From positions 1 to 64,000 of the forward strand of contig JADNRY010000085.1 of assembly GCA_015501585.1 (NCBI GenBank): DNA of 64,000 nt. Reading direction: 5' to 3'. Source of the DNA: Rhodocollybia butyracea (taxonomy: Eukaryota; Basidiomycota; Agaricomycetes; Agaricales; Omphalotaceae). Both the position numbers and the translations under genes were made by a program. The notes beneath the pieces were generated by a model that made no database searches, had not been told where the DNA came from, and saw only the letters and a program-made list of their open reading frames with translations. This document shows positions 10,629 to 22,500 of this stretch, piece after piece; position 1 is the first letter of the stretch, and each line of letters begins with the position of its first letter.

Positions 10629-11421
10629 ATGTTCAACCAACCTTTAATTACCTTTTCAATCTTAATTTCGTGGAGCATCCACGGTAGGGCCTCGCTCTCT
10701 CATCCTGCTAAAACTTGGTTCACGAACTTCATCGCGGCTAGGGAGCTTGGCCGCATCTAACGAATTCACATATGCTGCCTTCGGCTCAGACCCCATTGGA
10801 ACCCCCACCGAGCCGGGTGAAATCAGTACTATCTCAGTCGTGCCAATTGGTACGGCTTCTGGAGTAACGACGTATGAATTCAGTGAAGTCGTTGGGCAGG
10901 TCATAACCGACTCCGATGTGACTCACACATCAATAATCACGATTGCAAATACATTATCTGGTCTGTGCTACTCATCCCTACACTCTTTACTCAACGCTCT
11001 TTCTCTGCAATTGAAATAACCTATAGGAACCATCGTTGTGTCGGCTTCGGGTTTTGTCCAATCAATGGTCGTTGGTCAAGATACTCAAGTTAACGAGTGC
11101 CATTACACCAATTCCATCAGTGGAGAGTGTGTCTTCGAAGACGCCATTCTCGGAACGCTCACAACTACCGGCTCCGTAATCACTGGGGCTCTGGCTGAGG
11201 CGACACCTACTCAAAGTCCATCTCAGCAGAAAAATGGTGGTACGCCCTATATCAAGTTTAATGTTGGAATTCTCATTGGAATGGGAGTTTCTACACTGGC
11301 GGGCTGTGCATTACAAGTTGGATATGATAAGACCGTTATCCTTTGTTCATTAAGGGTTCTTCTATACAGTTCTGGTATTTTAGCCCACTGGGTATATCTC
11401 AATTTTGGCTTGAAAACCTAA
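10629..11421 (+). CDS. Small secreted or membrane-anchored protein, function unknown
   Basis: Three exons can be placed. Exon 1 starts at ATG 10629 and encodes a hydrophobic signal peptide (MFNQPLITFSILISWSIHG). An intron from GTAGGG to GCGGCTAG leads into SLAASNEFTYAAFGSDP. A second intron (about 10961-11026) joins IANTLSG to TIVVSASGFVQ. The mature part, about 170 residues, is rich in Thr, Ser, Val and Gly. It has two cysteines near DTQVNECHYTNS and GECVFEDA, and a TPTQSPSQQ linker before a C-terminal hydrophobic stretch (VGILIGMGVSTLAGCAL). That layout fits a cell-wall or GPI/tail-anchored surface protein. The exact C-terminus is uncertain: the open frame continues past the hydrophobic stretch to 11421, and another intron could change it. 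No family recognised. Confidence 0.55.
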
Positions 11422-12256
11422 AACTTCAAGTACTAAGTACTCGGGATTCAAGGGATAGTAATTTAACGAATTATACTTCATATTTATTCTGGCCTTACTC
11501 TTCCCATTAAAGTTCACCAAGTCCGAGTCCTCCCTGGGCCCTGGCCTTTTTGTACTAGTCATGTAGAAATTACATGGTAAGTACGTGTGGACACCGATAA
11601 CAAGTCCGGAATTAGACTTTAGTGGGACTAATCTGCGGTACTACCATCGTGACTCGTCAAGTCATAGTTGGAAAAAAATCAATCCAGTGGAGGCAAGTTT
11701 TTCCATTTCTACCAGGTTAAACCAAGGGTGGTTTATCTGGAGATTCATCGGAAGAGGATTTCTGGGCTTAAACTGGATGTCATTATCTCTAGTTGCTAGC
11801 ACGGCGGATCCTGGGGTTGAAAAGTTACCCAATTTTGTGCTCTATGGCTCTCTGTTTTCCAACATGAGTAAGTACTACCAGACATTACCGTAACCGTACT
11901 AGTAACGTAACGGACCACTTGAGCTTGGGGCCTTTGCATTTTGCAATGCGTAACAAATCCCCCAAATTATCACCGTTTAAGTAAGGCTTTGTTGCGCCTG
12001 CTAGAAGAGTATATGGAACGTTGGCATGGGTATCCTCCGATTTTGATGAGAAGAGGGTGATTCAATGTAACTTACTCTCATTCGAGAATAGACAGCGAGA
12101 CTTGAAATATCTCTGTTTAGACAACAGCAAAGCCAATGTCCACTCACCAATGCCAGACAGCCAAGCTAGACTAAACGGAGCACTGAACAGTGAAGAGCGA
12201 GAAAAGCATAGGAAAGAATGGTGGAACAGCTACAACGCATCGCGATTCGCGTCTAC
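11422..12256. other. Intergenic stretch
   Basis: Open frames here (11585-11893 and 12021-12275, plus strand) show no recognisable domain and no convincing splice partners. Nothing else is visible. Confidence 0.4.
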
Positions 12257-12330
12257 CACGAGTTTCTCAGTATGAATTAATCCAGTGAGTGAGCATCCGA
12301 AAGATTTCGAGAGAAGAAACTTGAAATATA
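12257..12330. repeat. Chimeric junction of two internal fragments of the paralogue family
   Basis: 12257-12282 is identical to 6340-6365 (inside exon 3 of copy A). It is followed at once by 12285-12325, which matches 7382-7420 (inside exon 1 of copy A), in the same orientation. In copy A these segments are about 1 kb apart, so two pieces of the gene have been spliced together here. Confidence 0.7.
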
Positions 12331-12486
12331 TGTCTCCTCATTCGTGTGTAGTCTTCGTGTTTGTCCGACGGCGCTTTCGTGCTGATCACAGCATTGCAGA
12401 GACTGTGCATCCCACGCGTGTCTTTAGGGCGATACGTGTAACTGGGGCCCCGACTGTTTCTAAGTGGGATCACGTCGATCGCACCA

Positions 12487-12524
12487 TGATCACCACCACC
12501 ACCACCACCACCACCACCACCACT
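12487..12524. repeat. CCA trinucleotide microsatellite (expanded)
   Basis: About a dozen ACC units follow ATGATC. This is the expanded equivalent of the run at 8782-8811. On the minus strand it would give a spurious poly-glycine frame. Confidence 0.9.
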
Positions 12525-12567
12525 GCTCTGAATGTCAACGATGAATTTGGCTCTGAGTTCCATCTAG

Positions 12568-14462
12568 CTAGTTTATCCACCAATACACATAATCTCTATC
12601 ACTCTGCTCTGGTACCGTGTTCTCATGGTCACGAAACGAAGGGAGCACTACTCTCACCGTTGAATTAGGTTGAAAAAACAACTCCCATGCCGTTGATAGA
12701 ACTTCATCTCGACACATAGCAGGATTAGACACGAAGTTCAAGGTGAGGATTCGCATTGTAGAGGGTCTCCAGATGTTTCGGTTATATCGTTCAGCTCCTC
12801 GCTAGCGGGTACCGAAGGTTGTTTTTCCAAAAGTAGTTCATAGGATGGCCAGTCTTGTAATGTACTACCATCTGGAAGTTCGATAGCTGCACTAGCGGAA
12901 CTAAGCAACCCTGCAATATCGGCTTGTATGAGTACCTGATAGAGGGCTTCATTTTCTTTGCATTGAGGGAAAACCGGTGGATGAGATGCATAACACCATT
13001 GAGATTTTCCCTTAAGTGACAAGCGACCGTGGAATGGGGCAACAGAACTTGTAAAATGAATCTGCAGCTGGGTCTTGTAACCTGATGTGCACGAGTTTCT
13101 CAGTATGGATTGATCGACATGTAAAGAGTCTGGAAGACATACGAGAGCCGTAACATTTGTTGAATAATCCGCGAAAACACATCTTGCGCATAATCCAGTG
13201 GAGTTTGGTCGAAATACATTCTCAAACCTCGAATCCATTCTCCAACCTGGTCTTTAGCTGATCTTGCACGAACAGATAAACAATGAAGGGATCGCAGTGC
13301 TCTGAAAGAGATTGCATCCGGCAGCCCAGCAGAACTGTATAAAAAATTAAAAGAGTTCCAATATCTCGAAGCAGTCATGACTTACCCCGAAAACTCAAGA
13401 AGGTCTATTAACAAGTCAAACAGAAAAGGGCCAGTGAATGACCCGTCCCAATCCATTAGCATGTCAAAAGCAGAGCTGATGCGCCACTGAATTTCTTCAA
13501 GTCCAAGGCTCTGCCACATCTGACGACGTTGGGAACATCTGTCAACTTCATTCTGACCAAACAACAGCATCGGCCTTGGAGGCCACAAACCGTGAATTGG
13601 ATGATGCTCAAACTCTTCACGTGCTGAGGGATCAGAGCATACTTCAAGCAAGAACGAATTACAAGCAGCAGCAAGGCTTGATTTTCGAATCAAGGATGAT
13701 TTGTGACGGGCAGCCATAGGGTCTCGAAAATCGGAGACGTATAAGTGAAGGAGCAAGTCCTGGACACCGGCCTTCAATATGTCCGGAAAAACTTGTGAGT
13801 GTAAAGAGGTAAGCGCAGAGAGGAAGTCAAGAAAAGGTATCAGAGAGTGAGTCTCCCATCTGGAGAGGTACTTCTGGTACTCAAGGACTACTGGATCTTG
13901 AAGGTATCCTTGCCTTCAAGAGTCTCATTTAGCATTTCAAGGGCGGGAATTTACAGATTGTACAACCTTATAGGATCCATCCTGGATATAATATCACAGA
14001 GTAATAATTGAAGTTCAACCAATGGCCAGTTGGATAGAACTTCAAGGAGCTTCGTACTGCATCGAGAAGCAATTTGGGCTACGAGCATCTGCAACGCACG
14101 AATTCGAATCGACTCGGGGTATAATTCAGGCCTATAATCTGAGTGAGCATCAGAAAGATTTCAAGAGAATAAATCTTGACCTTGATAACTCCAAAAGATC
14201 CATATACATTTCAGTCAGTCCTGGAAGCTGAGTGCCAGCATGATGAGGAAAATTTGCTGCTATTGCGGAAAGTCGTCGAGATATTATGACTTGTTCGATG
14301 GCTTTGATCGTCAGTTTCCCGACGTTGAAGATAGCTTTTCCAGAAAGTGAGCCGATCCCCCTGAACGTACTGGCAGAAGAGACCGTAGCAATATCCAGAA
14401 GAGAACGAGTCGACTGATAATGTTGATGGAGTAGCTGCAGGTTGGACCGAATTTCCTAGCAT
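12568..14462 (-). pseudogene. Decayed full-length paralogue (copy C) of the 5821-7702 gene
   Basis: The copy covers the whole of copy A, from the start (MLGNSVQPAATPSTLSVDSFSSG at 14462) to the end (DYVYWWIN at 12568), with high nucleotide similarity. Several small indels break the frame. There is an extra base after the SFSSG codons (about 14388). There is a 5-bp loss near 14137-14141. There are single-base losses near 12950 and near 12755. In consequence the conserved stretches (AGVQDLLLHLYVSDFRDP at 13382-13777, GLPDAISFRALRSL at 13320, IQADIAGLLSSA at 12920, LTLNFVSNPAMC at 12740) fall in different frames. The splice sites are retained. I read this as a recent duplication that has lost function; a truncated product from the middle exon cannot be excluded. 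Confidence 0.75.
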
Positions 14463-14757
14463 AGGAATTTATCAAGTGGGAGGGAGAGTCGGACAAAGGT
14501 AGCTGAGCGACCGTCGACGCTGTGTCTAAAGCAGTGATACCGCTCCTTACGAACCATCAATGTCAGCCGTTAAGCAGATAATAGATGCCCATCACGATCA
14601 ACTCGCCAAGCAGATTAACTTGTGGCCGTTCCGGATTCCCATGTATGCTGGAAGAGGCTTTATTATTATTCTCCCTCAGCACGCTACATCTACGTTCCTC
14701 TCTGCGGGTCAAGCTCATTATAGCGTGGCTGCGCGGGGCCAGCTAGGCTGTTCCCCA

Positions 14758-15675
14758 CACCTCATATGCCCGGTAAACCTAGATAACAGCCTTTGACATG
14801 GGGGGTGTGATGGTCTAGGCTGTTACTATGCAGAACCACTAATGTACGGTAGCGCAATAAAAGCGGTATATTTCGCTAGGACTTTGACATGATGATCTCT
14901 CGGTATCCGGAAAGCTAGTACTTACCGAGATCACGCGTATGCCGTATGCCGCCTCAAATCAAAATTCCGCCGCCCCAAATGAATCGTCGCCTGCTTCACT
15001 GTGCTTGTCCTTTTCTTGCTCGTATCTTGATATAAAGTCTGCAATGCTATACCCCTTACATATCTCATATCTGAGACTTGGCAAAATGAGAGAAGACAGT
15101 GCCACAGAAGCACAAGCATACAGCTGATGGGTTTGTGCTTCCTGAAGAGCGCTATGGTACTGTACAAGTTTGTTCAATTGAATTATAAGATACTCAAAGC
15201 TCTGAGGCTAAGATGTACGTCCTGGAGTCTTCTGCATTATATTATTCCTTGTCTCACCATCCCATCTTTGGCAGTTCAGTTAATAGACTAACATGGCATA
15301 CATCTTGTAAGTATCGCATAGTTTGTAGTCTATAGCAGTCAGGTAGGCTCTATATGTTATTCATGAGGTCAAATACCAATAGATGCGCTGTCGCTGCGCC
15401 GAACGATGAGGAGAGAGCTGAGGATGGAAGCGTGAGAACGTACCGGAAAAGCTTACCGGTGCTTCCGCTCGTTGTTTCGAGCAGTGAGCAAGGGAAAGAG
15501 GAATTTTCTGATTGAGAGCGGATATCCCGGAAACTCATGAGCGGATATGATTGTTCATCTCAAGCCAATTGTACATGGAAATATACCTATAATATCCTGA
15601 AATATGTCTTCCTTATCAAAGAGATACAGTAAAACTTGTACTCGCTATCCGAAACAACGAGCTCAGGAAAGAACG
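14758..15675 (+). repeat. Left arm of a large inverted (fold-back) repeat
   Basis: This arm is the reverse complement of about 15940-16869, at roughly 85-90 percent by eye. Matching blocks include CTCATATGCCCGGTAAACC (14761) with its complement ending at 16866, ACTTGTACTCGCTAT-like inner ends, and GTTTGTAGTCTATAGCAG in the middle. Read towards the centre it has an open stretch NTNRCAVAAPNDEERAEDGS; read outward it encodes LVQYHSALQEAQTHQLYA. Neither belongs to a family I know. Confidence 0.9.
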
Positions 15676-15939
15676 ACTCGATATACAGGTCTCACGTGCT
15701 GGCCACATACTTATATACACTATAGAACCAGTATATGGCAAAATTAGGATCATCGAAAAAGTTTAGCGGTCTCAGTCAGGTAATAGGTCTTTAAGGACAA
15801 AGGTAAGTGTAACGACTTGAACAAATATAAGTAAGGTTGTATCAGGATCGTCAGACAGCTTCAGTATGGCGAAATTTAACGCATAATGGAAAGCTACCAT
15901 AGGTAAAATTATTCCTCAAGTACAAAGGCTGTAGTCTAG
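15676..15939. other. Spacer (loop) of the fold-back repeat
   Basis: About 264 bp separate the two arms. I see no open frame of note and no further self-complementarity extending the arms inward. Confidence 0.6.
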
Positions 15940-16869
15940 GTCGTTCTTCCCTGAGCTCGTTGTCGTTGACAATCAGTACAAGTTTTACTGTATCCCCTTA
16001 ACATGGAAGAAATATTTCAGGATATTATAGGTATATTTCCATGTACAATTGGCTTGAAGATAGACGATCATACCCGCTCATGAGTTTCCGGGAGGTCCGC
16101 TCCCAATCAGAAATCTCCTCTTTCCCCTGCTCACTGCTCGAAACAACGAGCGGAAGCACCGGTAAGCTTTTCCGGTACGTTCTCACGCTTCCATCCTCAG
16201 CTCTCTCCTCATCGTTTGGCGCAACGACAGCGCATCTATTGGTATTTGACCTCATAAAAAACATATAGAGCCTACCTGACTGCTATAGACTACAAACTAT
16301 GCGATACTTACAAGATGTATGCCATTTATCATCTATGAACTGAACTGCCAAAGATGGGATGGTGAGACAAGGAATAATGTAACACAGAAGACTCCACCTC
16401 CTGATCTTAGCCTCAGAGCTTTGAGTATCTTACACTTCAATTTGACAAGCTTGTACAGTACCATAGTGCTCTTCAGGAAGCACAAACCCATCAGCTGTAT
16501 GCTTGTGCTTCTGTGGCACTGTCCTCTCTCAATTTCCCAAGTCTCAGACATGAGATATGTATGAGATATAGCATTGCGAACTTGATGTCATGGTACGAGC
16601 AAGAAAAGGACAAGCGGAGTGAAGCAGCGACGATTCATTGGGGGCGGTGGAATTTTGAGGCATTGGTCGGGAGGCGGCATACGGCACACGCGTGATCTCG
16701 GTAAGTACTAGCTTTCCAGATACCGAGAGATCATCATGTCAAAGTCCTTGCGAAATATACCGCTTTTATTGCGCTACCGTACATTAGTGGTTCTGCATAG
16801 TAACAGCCTAGACCATCACACCCCCCATGTCAAAGGCTGTTATCTAGGTTTACTGGGCATATGAGGTGA
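15940..16869 (-). repeat. Right arm of a large inverted (fold-back) repeat
   Basis: This is the reverse complement of the left arm. Open stretches are better preserved here. The minus frame 16025-16264 reads NTNRCAVVAPNDEERAEDGS and then VRTYRKSLPVLPLVVSSSEQ. The outward plus frame contains LVQYHSALQEAQTHQLYA and RYSIANLMSWYEQEKDKRSE. No target-site duplication is evident outside the arms; the flanks share only a 3-bp extension of the repeat. Confidence 0.9.
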
Positions 16870-17259
16870 CCATAGAAATAAATATCACATCTTTGGCCTT
16901 CTTTCAGTTGTATTTAGATGGCCGCCGAAATATTACCAATACTTTCACTTTTCTGCCGAGCAGAATTATTTACACTTTTCGTGTGTCGGTCAGAGTCGGG
17001 GATTGTCAAAGGCAGGCTTTCTCAGGCCACATCATTCAAACATTCTAGAACAGTCAACTCAATATCTCAAACTTGTGTTAACAAAGACACTTTCACTAAA
17101 CTGAACCAAGTTGAAAACGTGTTGAGCAGGGATTTCGAGGCATTTCTAATAAGCAAAAGCATTAATATAAGATACTTAGATTCCAACTCTTAGCACGAGC
17201 ACGGGTGCACACACACACACGCATAAATCCTCCTCGTGTCCTTTACCTTCAACTTCCAA
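16870..17259. other. Intergenic stretch between the fold-back repeat and TIM50
   Basis: No gene recognised. A short (CA)n run lies near 17208-17221. The last 80 bases before 17260 are the 3' untranslated side of TIM50. Confidence 0.4.
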
Positions 17260-19177
17260 TCACGACACCTTCGTCTCTTCCTTCCCAGATGACCCACTCG
17301 GAGGCACTGCTCCCACCTGGTACACGGGAGGAGCCATCAGCCCCATCCCAGGAGGCGGGGGTGGCGGCGGAGGTATCTCCCCCAGCTGCTTCGGGTTCCC
17401 TCTCACCGCCTCGAACGCCTCCCAAAAATTACTCGGTGCTTGCGCAGCCATCACCGCCTGTTCATGCTTCAGCAAGCTCTCCAGGTAATCCTTGTTTTTG
17501 GCGATTTGAGCTTGTTCGTCAAGGTATTGCTGTTGGGCTTCTTTGCGCTTTTGTTCGAGGTAGGTGAGGGGGGCGTTTTGTGTTGAGCGAGACTTTCAGG
17601 GGAGGAGAGAAAGAAGAGGTTTATTGGTTGTAGGAGGATTTATAAGAACGACGGGGACTCACAGAAACACCAAAGAAACCTCCAAAAGAATTACTCGTGG
17701 ATCCCTTATTCTGCTTCCAATTCTCAATATGTTTTTGTTTCCCCTCCGCTTCCCGCTTCGCGTACTCGACAGGGATATTCTTCCCTTGGTACGCCGTTAA
17801 TATAGGTCGGACGTCGGCAGGTTTGTAGATCGCGATGGCTGGTGTGCAAAAATAGATGAGCGAACCGAGTCAAAAGAAAAAACAAGCCGTAAATTACATT
17901 CTAAGAACGGAATCATGGCCACGAGCCCGTTATCTTTTTTATCGCCTGTCCATTTAGGCATAATGACGGCGTTTTCGGGATGTGTGAGTACATGGTCGGG
18001 GTTGGTGTCGAGTAAGACAACTTTGGAGAGGTCGCGGTTAAGGTAGGAGAGATCCTGCAATACAAGAGTGAAGATTAATCGGATGGGGTGCGGCGGGAAA
18101 GGATGAGAAACGTATATACGTACCTTTACCACCTGCCCATTCTGCGACCGAGTATGTTCCCGGAACAAACGATGTTCGATGTAAAAGTTGTATCTGTCGA
18201 GTTGGTCCAGTATTGGCATCGCAGTCTGAACATCGTTATCCGTTAGAATAGAGGATAGAAAATTCAAGCTTGACTTACGTAGGAATACTGTGTCGTAAAT
18301 ACCACCAGTTCATAGAACTGGGATATATAAGCTAGGAAATAATCCACACCAGGTCGTTTCGCTGTTCTCCAGCCATGTTGGCGCTGCAAGTCAAAGGTTC
18401 ACTATCAGTCTTTCCAATGACGACCTAAAAACTAAAAAAAGACGTACGTCCCAAGTAGACGTAACCAGCAAATCATCAATGGATATCAAAAGAGTGTAAG
18501 GTTTATGCGGGGCTTGAGGGTGTGGCAAAGGGCGAGGTGGCAATAATTCGGTCATTACGGGATCGGTGAAGTACTGGCGATGCAAAAAGAGAAGTAGTTC
18601 AGTAATAGCGGTAGAATGGTCAAAGATAAACATTGCGCACATCAAAAATATCCGCAAACCGTGTTTTTGTTCGGTCCCAGCGAGTCGCTGGTGCATTCTC
18701 TGATGTCTAAGAAGAAAAAATTAGCAACTGACGACAACCGCTTACGAGACCAAGAAAAAACAGACCATCCTCTTCCTTTCAAGCTCCTCCCCGTCCCATT
18801 CACGGCCCATATACGCTACATGGAACCCTATACCTAAAGTAAACAACCCAAAGAATATCCTCGCATAAGCCTTTCGCTGGCGGTCTGCGGAAGATAAGTT
18901 GTCTCGGGACGAAGCGCCAGTTCGTTGTTGCTCTGAGCTTGGATCCGGTGGTGAAAAATCAAGACTAGGGAGATTCGAACGCGTTAGAGGAGTTTCTGGA
19001 TCCGGAGTTGCTGCAGGAGTTTCGGCTGCTTTTCGTTCGGTGTTTTCATTTAGTGAAGGTGGCGAAGAAGATGGGTTTGAACTTGTTGGAGGCTTGGGAG
19101 ATTTTCTGAGCCAGAGATCGTGTAGACTGTGTGAGTACTACACGTCGGCTCAGAGTCCTTGAGACGGCTGAGAACAT
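17260..19177 (-). CDS. TIM50: TIM50, mitochondrial presequence-translocase receptor subunit
   Basis: Tim50 sits in the mitochondrial inner membrane and hands presequences from the TOM complex to the TIM23 channel. The start at 19177 gives an arginine-rich targeting sequence ([12 protein letters not shown]). A short intron of 46-49 nt follows, and the frame resumes at [13 protein letters not shown]. One membrane segment ([20 protein letters not shown]) follows a Ser/Pro-rich stretch. The FCP1-like phosphatase fold carries the degenerate motif [15 protein letters not shown], then [39 protein letters not shown] and [12 protein letters not shown]. The C-terminal part is a coiled, Gln/Glu/Ala-rich region with an eight-proline run (near 17360). 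The stop is at 17260-17262. About six introns. The first of five boundary-sharing genes on the minus strand side of this region, it ends a TIM50-BRR2-YTA7 run. Confidence 0.93.
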
Positions 19178-19550
19178 GCAGTAATACTAAAAGAAGGGCT
19201 TGCAAAAGCTATCACATGACTATTGGGAAATTTCGGCCCGATTATACCACTTGTGGAACTCGGTTCTAAGTTCAACAGTGAACACATATTCATAGAAAGC
19301 AAGCCAGAGTGATTTCAAAGTGCATTTGAGGGCAATGAGAGTGTTACAGAGTGTGGTATGGCCACAACATTTTGTTTGTAAAATTCACCACTTTTACATC
19401 ATGAACCACATACTTGAAAAAGATAAAGTGGCTGCACTAGCATTTATGTAAATGAGAAAATGGCAATAAAATCAGCAAACTGGATGATCCCCACCACGGG
19501 TATTGCTAGTTTACTTTCAAAATCAGAGATATACATCCAAATGAATCTTC
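19178..19550. other. TIM50 promoter and BRR2 3' flank
   Basis: About 370 bp between two minus-strand genes. AT-rich near 19380-19460. No other feature seen. Confidence 0.4.
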
Positions 19551-22500
19551 TTACTCCTCCATGGCATCGTCGCTGTCATCTTCGTCGCTATCCGAGTCCT
19601 CACCTTCTGCAACATCAATTGCTCCAAGCCCGATATCATGGTCCGCACCCACGTACGAATCACAAATGACATACAACTTGATATCATGCTTTCCTTTGGG
19701 CAATGTAAACTCCAACTTGACACTCAACGTCCTGTTGACGGTAACACGCTTGATGACGAGGAGTTGTCGCGTCGAGGGTTCGCCAACGACTAGCCACCAG
19801 TTTGGCATCTTTTTCGTGGGATAGTACGGTGCAACGACAGTTTGGTCAGGGTCAGGTACATCATCTTCGTCAATGTCGCGACCGAGGGTGACTTTGAGAA
19901 CGATCGGGACACCTGCGGTGTAGTCGCCTTTAACAAGTTCAGGGGAGACATCAAGGGATGGGTAAGAGTTAACGAATGCAGCAACATCTTGCCTGGACAA
20001 ATGTATTAGTAACAAGAAGAAGACACGAAAAAAGACTTACATTTGAGCATTCGACATTTGCAATAACGCCGTCCTCTTATCATCCTCCATGTCCATAACA
20101 TCATATACACTTTCGATACCAGCTTCTGTACACCTCTTGACCACCTCCATCTCAAAGTGCGGAATCTGCTTCAGTGGGGAGTCCCGATCCCACACCGCCT
20201 GGACACACATTTGAGCTAGATCCATAGCACTCAGCGCATTCAACCATGCATTAGATGATAAGACATCTACACAAGCCGAGAGCAGATTCAACACTTTTTC
20301 GAGGATCAAACGTTGGTCCGCAACGAGGTCCGCGGAGAGCTGAATTCGGCTAAAGTGAGCCTGGAGAAGGAGGAAAGTCTTGAAGTGGGGGGACTCGTAA
20401 TTGACCGAGGTGGGTTCGAGTTTAACAGGAAGCCGGTCATAGAGGCGGCGAAGGAGAACGTCTTCGTGGCGGCGGATAGGGACTATTTCGAATTCGGCAG
20501 AGGAAGAGACAACTTCGAGGAGACCTTTAAGTTTCGTACGTTCTTTGAGCGAGAGGGTGTAGACCTCGACAGTGACATCTACAGTGCTTGTCATGACTTG
20601 TACACAAATATGATTGGAAACCGCTCACAGGAAATATTATAGTACGCCGCGATCATACCCAAGTTGAGCGGACTTACTTCGTCCGACTCGTCCTCTGAAA
20701 AAGACAAACCGTTAATAAACATGGGATAGTACAATTCAACAAAAAAAAAAAGCCAACCAATTGCAATGCATTTAGAGTTCATGAGATCCGTCAACGTAGT
20801 CTCAACTAATTCCGACAAATGCTCCGAAAGATGCTGGTGACTGACGTTATGCAGGTTGTAGTAATTGGGATTCTGAGTCATGCGACGGTAGAAGTACGTC
20901 CAGGTCAAAATATCCTATCGAACGAGAACGAGATCAGACTCGATACAGGAAGATAGATAAAAACATACCATCGCATCCTGCTTATTCTCAATTGTCTTTA
21001 CCGCAATCTCAGCCAAAAAGTAGTCATGTAGCATGGACGTCAAATGACTCTCGATCGGTAATCCCTCTGCCAGAAACTTTTTGTAAAAGTCTTTTTTTGT
21101 CTGTTGACACATGAGCACACATCGACTGCGTTCGTCCTCGCGCGGACGGCAGGCACGGCCCATCATTTGGAGAACGTCCATAACGGGGTAGTCAATATAC
21201 CTATGTTCTTTTCCTTCGTAGAATTGAACACCCATGATAATCGTCATATAACTCGAAACGGGAAGGGACCAGGCGGTATCCTAAAGCAGGCAATGTCAGA
21301 AAAAGGCAAAATACCAACAACCATACCATACCTTTGACGCAACCAAAACTTGAACAGCTCCGCTCTCAAATAGCCGCTGCATAATCCTCTTATCCTGCCG
21401 ACTCAAAGCCTCATGGAAATAACCTATACCATGCTTCAAGGTCTCTTTCAACCCTTCATCGCTTAAGTGGTCTAGATGTACCTGCAAGTCCTCTAGTTCG
21501 ACATTGAGGAATCGGTCAGGCTCGTCGGCAGCGGCACAGTGAGCCAAGAGGTCATCGACAGTAAGTCGACATTGCTTTCGCGAGGGAACAAACACGATGA
21601 CAGGTTTCGTAGGGGCGTATTCGGTTATTGCGAGGTAGGCAGGTTTCGACATTGCGAGCATGAGAGACGGGAAATGCGGGATGGTGAAGGATTGGAGGTG
21701 GATATCCATGTCGAGGGGCCGAGCACTGGAAGTCGTCAGATACAAAGTCAGGAAACTTAGTCTATCTTACCTAGGCGAAAAATTGAATATCGCATGACTC
21801 GGAACCCCAATCCACTCTCCCAGATCTCTAGCATTAGCTAACGACACCCCACAAGCTACAATCCGAGTCTTTATCTCCGTTTGGGCAGAGACGTATCGTG
21901 TTCTTGAAAGAATAACTTCATACGTAGGACCAACCTCGCCTCCAACGAGATGCACTTCATCAGCAATAAGCAGCCCAAGGGTCTGCACATTTTTGCGCTG
22001 TCGCCATCGACGAGAAACCACATCCCACTAGAAAGAGATAGCCATCAATAAAAGAGAATTTTTCAATGATAAAAAGCACCAAAACCCTCACCTGAGATGG
22101 TGTACACACAATAACATCCCCCTTCTCCAAAAGCATCAGATCTGCACTTGTCTCCCCCGTCAAACTAACAAACTCCTTACCCCCCATGACCCTCCCAAAC
22201 TTGTCCTTCCACTCCTGTACCCTCATATCCACCATCTCTTGATACGGCTCAATACACACCGCCCTCTTCACCTCTCCCTTGCGACTCCAAAGTCTCAAAA
22301 GCGCAAACTCAGCGCATAAAGTCTTACCACTTCCCGTTGGAGCACCAATAAACACATTTTCATCAGAAGTATACAGCGCTTGGAACACCTGTGTCTGGAT
22401 CTTGTTAAAGGTCTGTATACGCTCCGCATAGATCGCTTCGAATTCTGCGTTGTGCAGCGCCGACAACGGAAGAGGCTGAAGTTCCAGTAAGGGGGTAGGG

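Noticed and set aside
12267..12563. Minus-strand frame with a run of glycines
   Set aside because: The glycine run is only the reverse reading of the CCA microsatellite in the duplicated flank; the frame has no other support.
19050..19177. Apparent frameshift in the TIM50 presequence
   Set aside because: A short intron (GTAGTA or GTACTC to CCCAAG, 46-49 nt) joins the targeting sequence to [10 protein letters not shown] in frame, so no lesion is needed.
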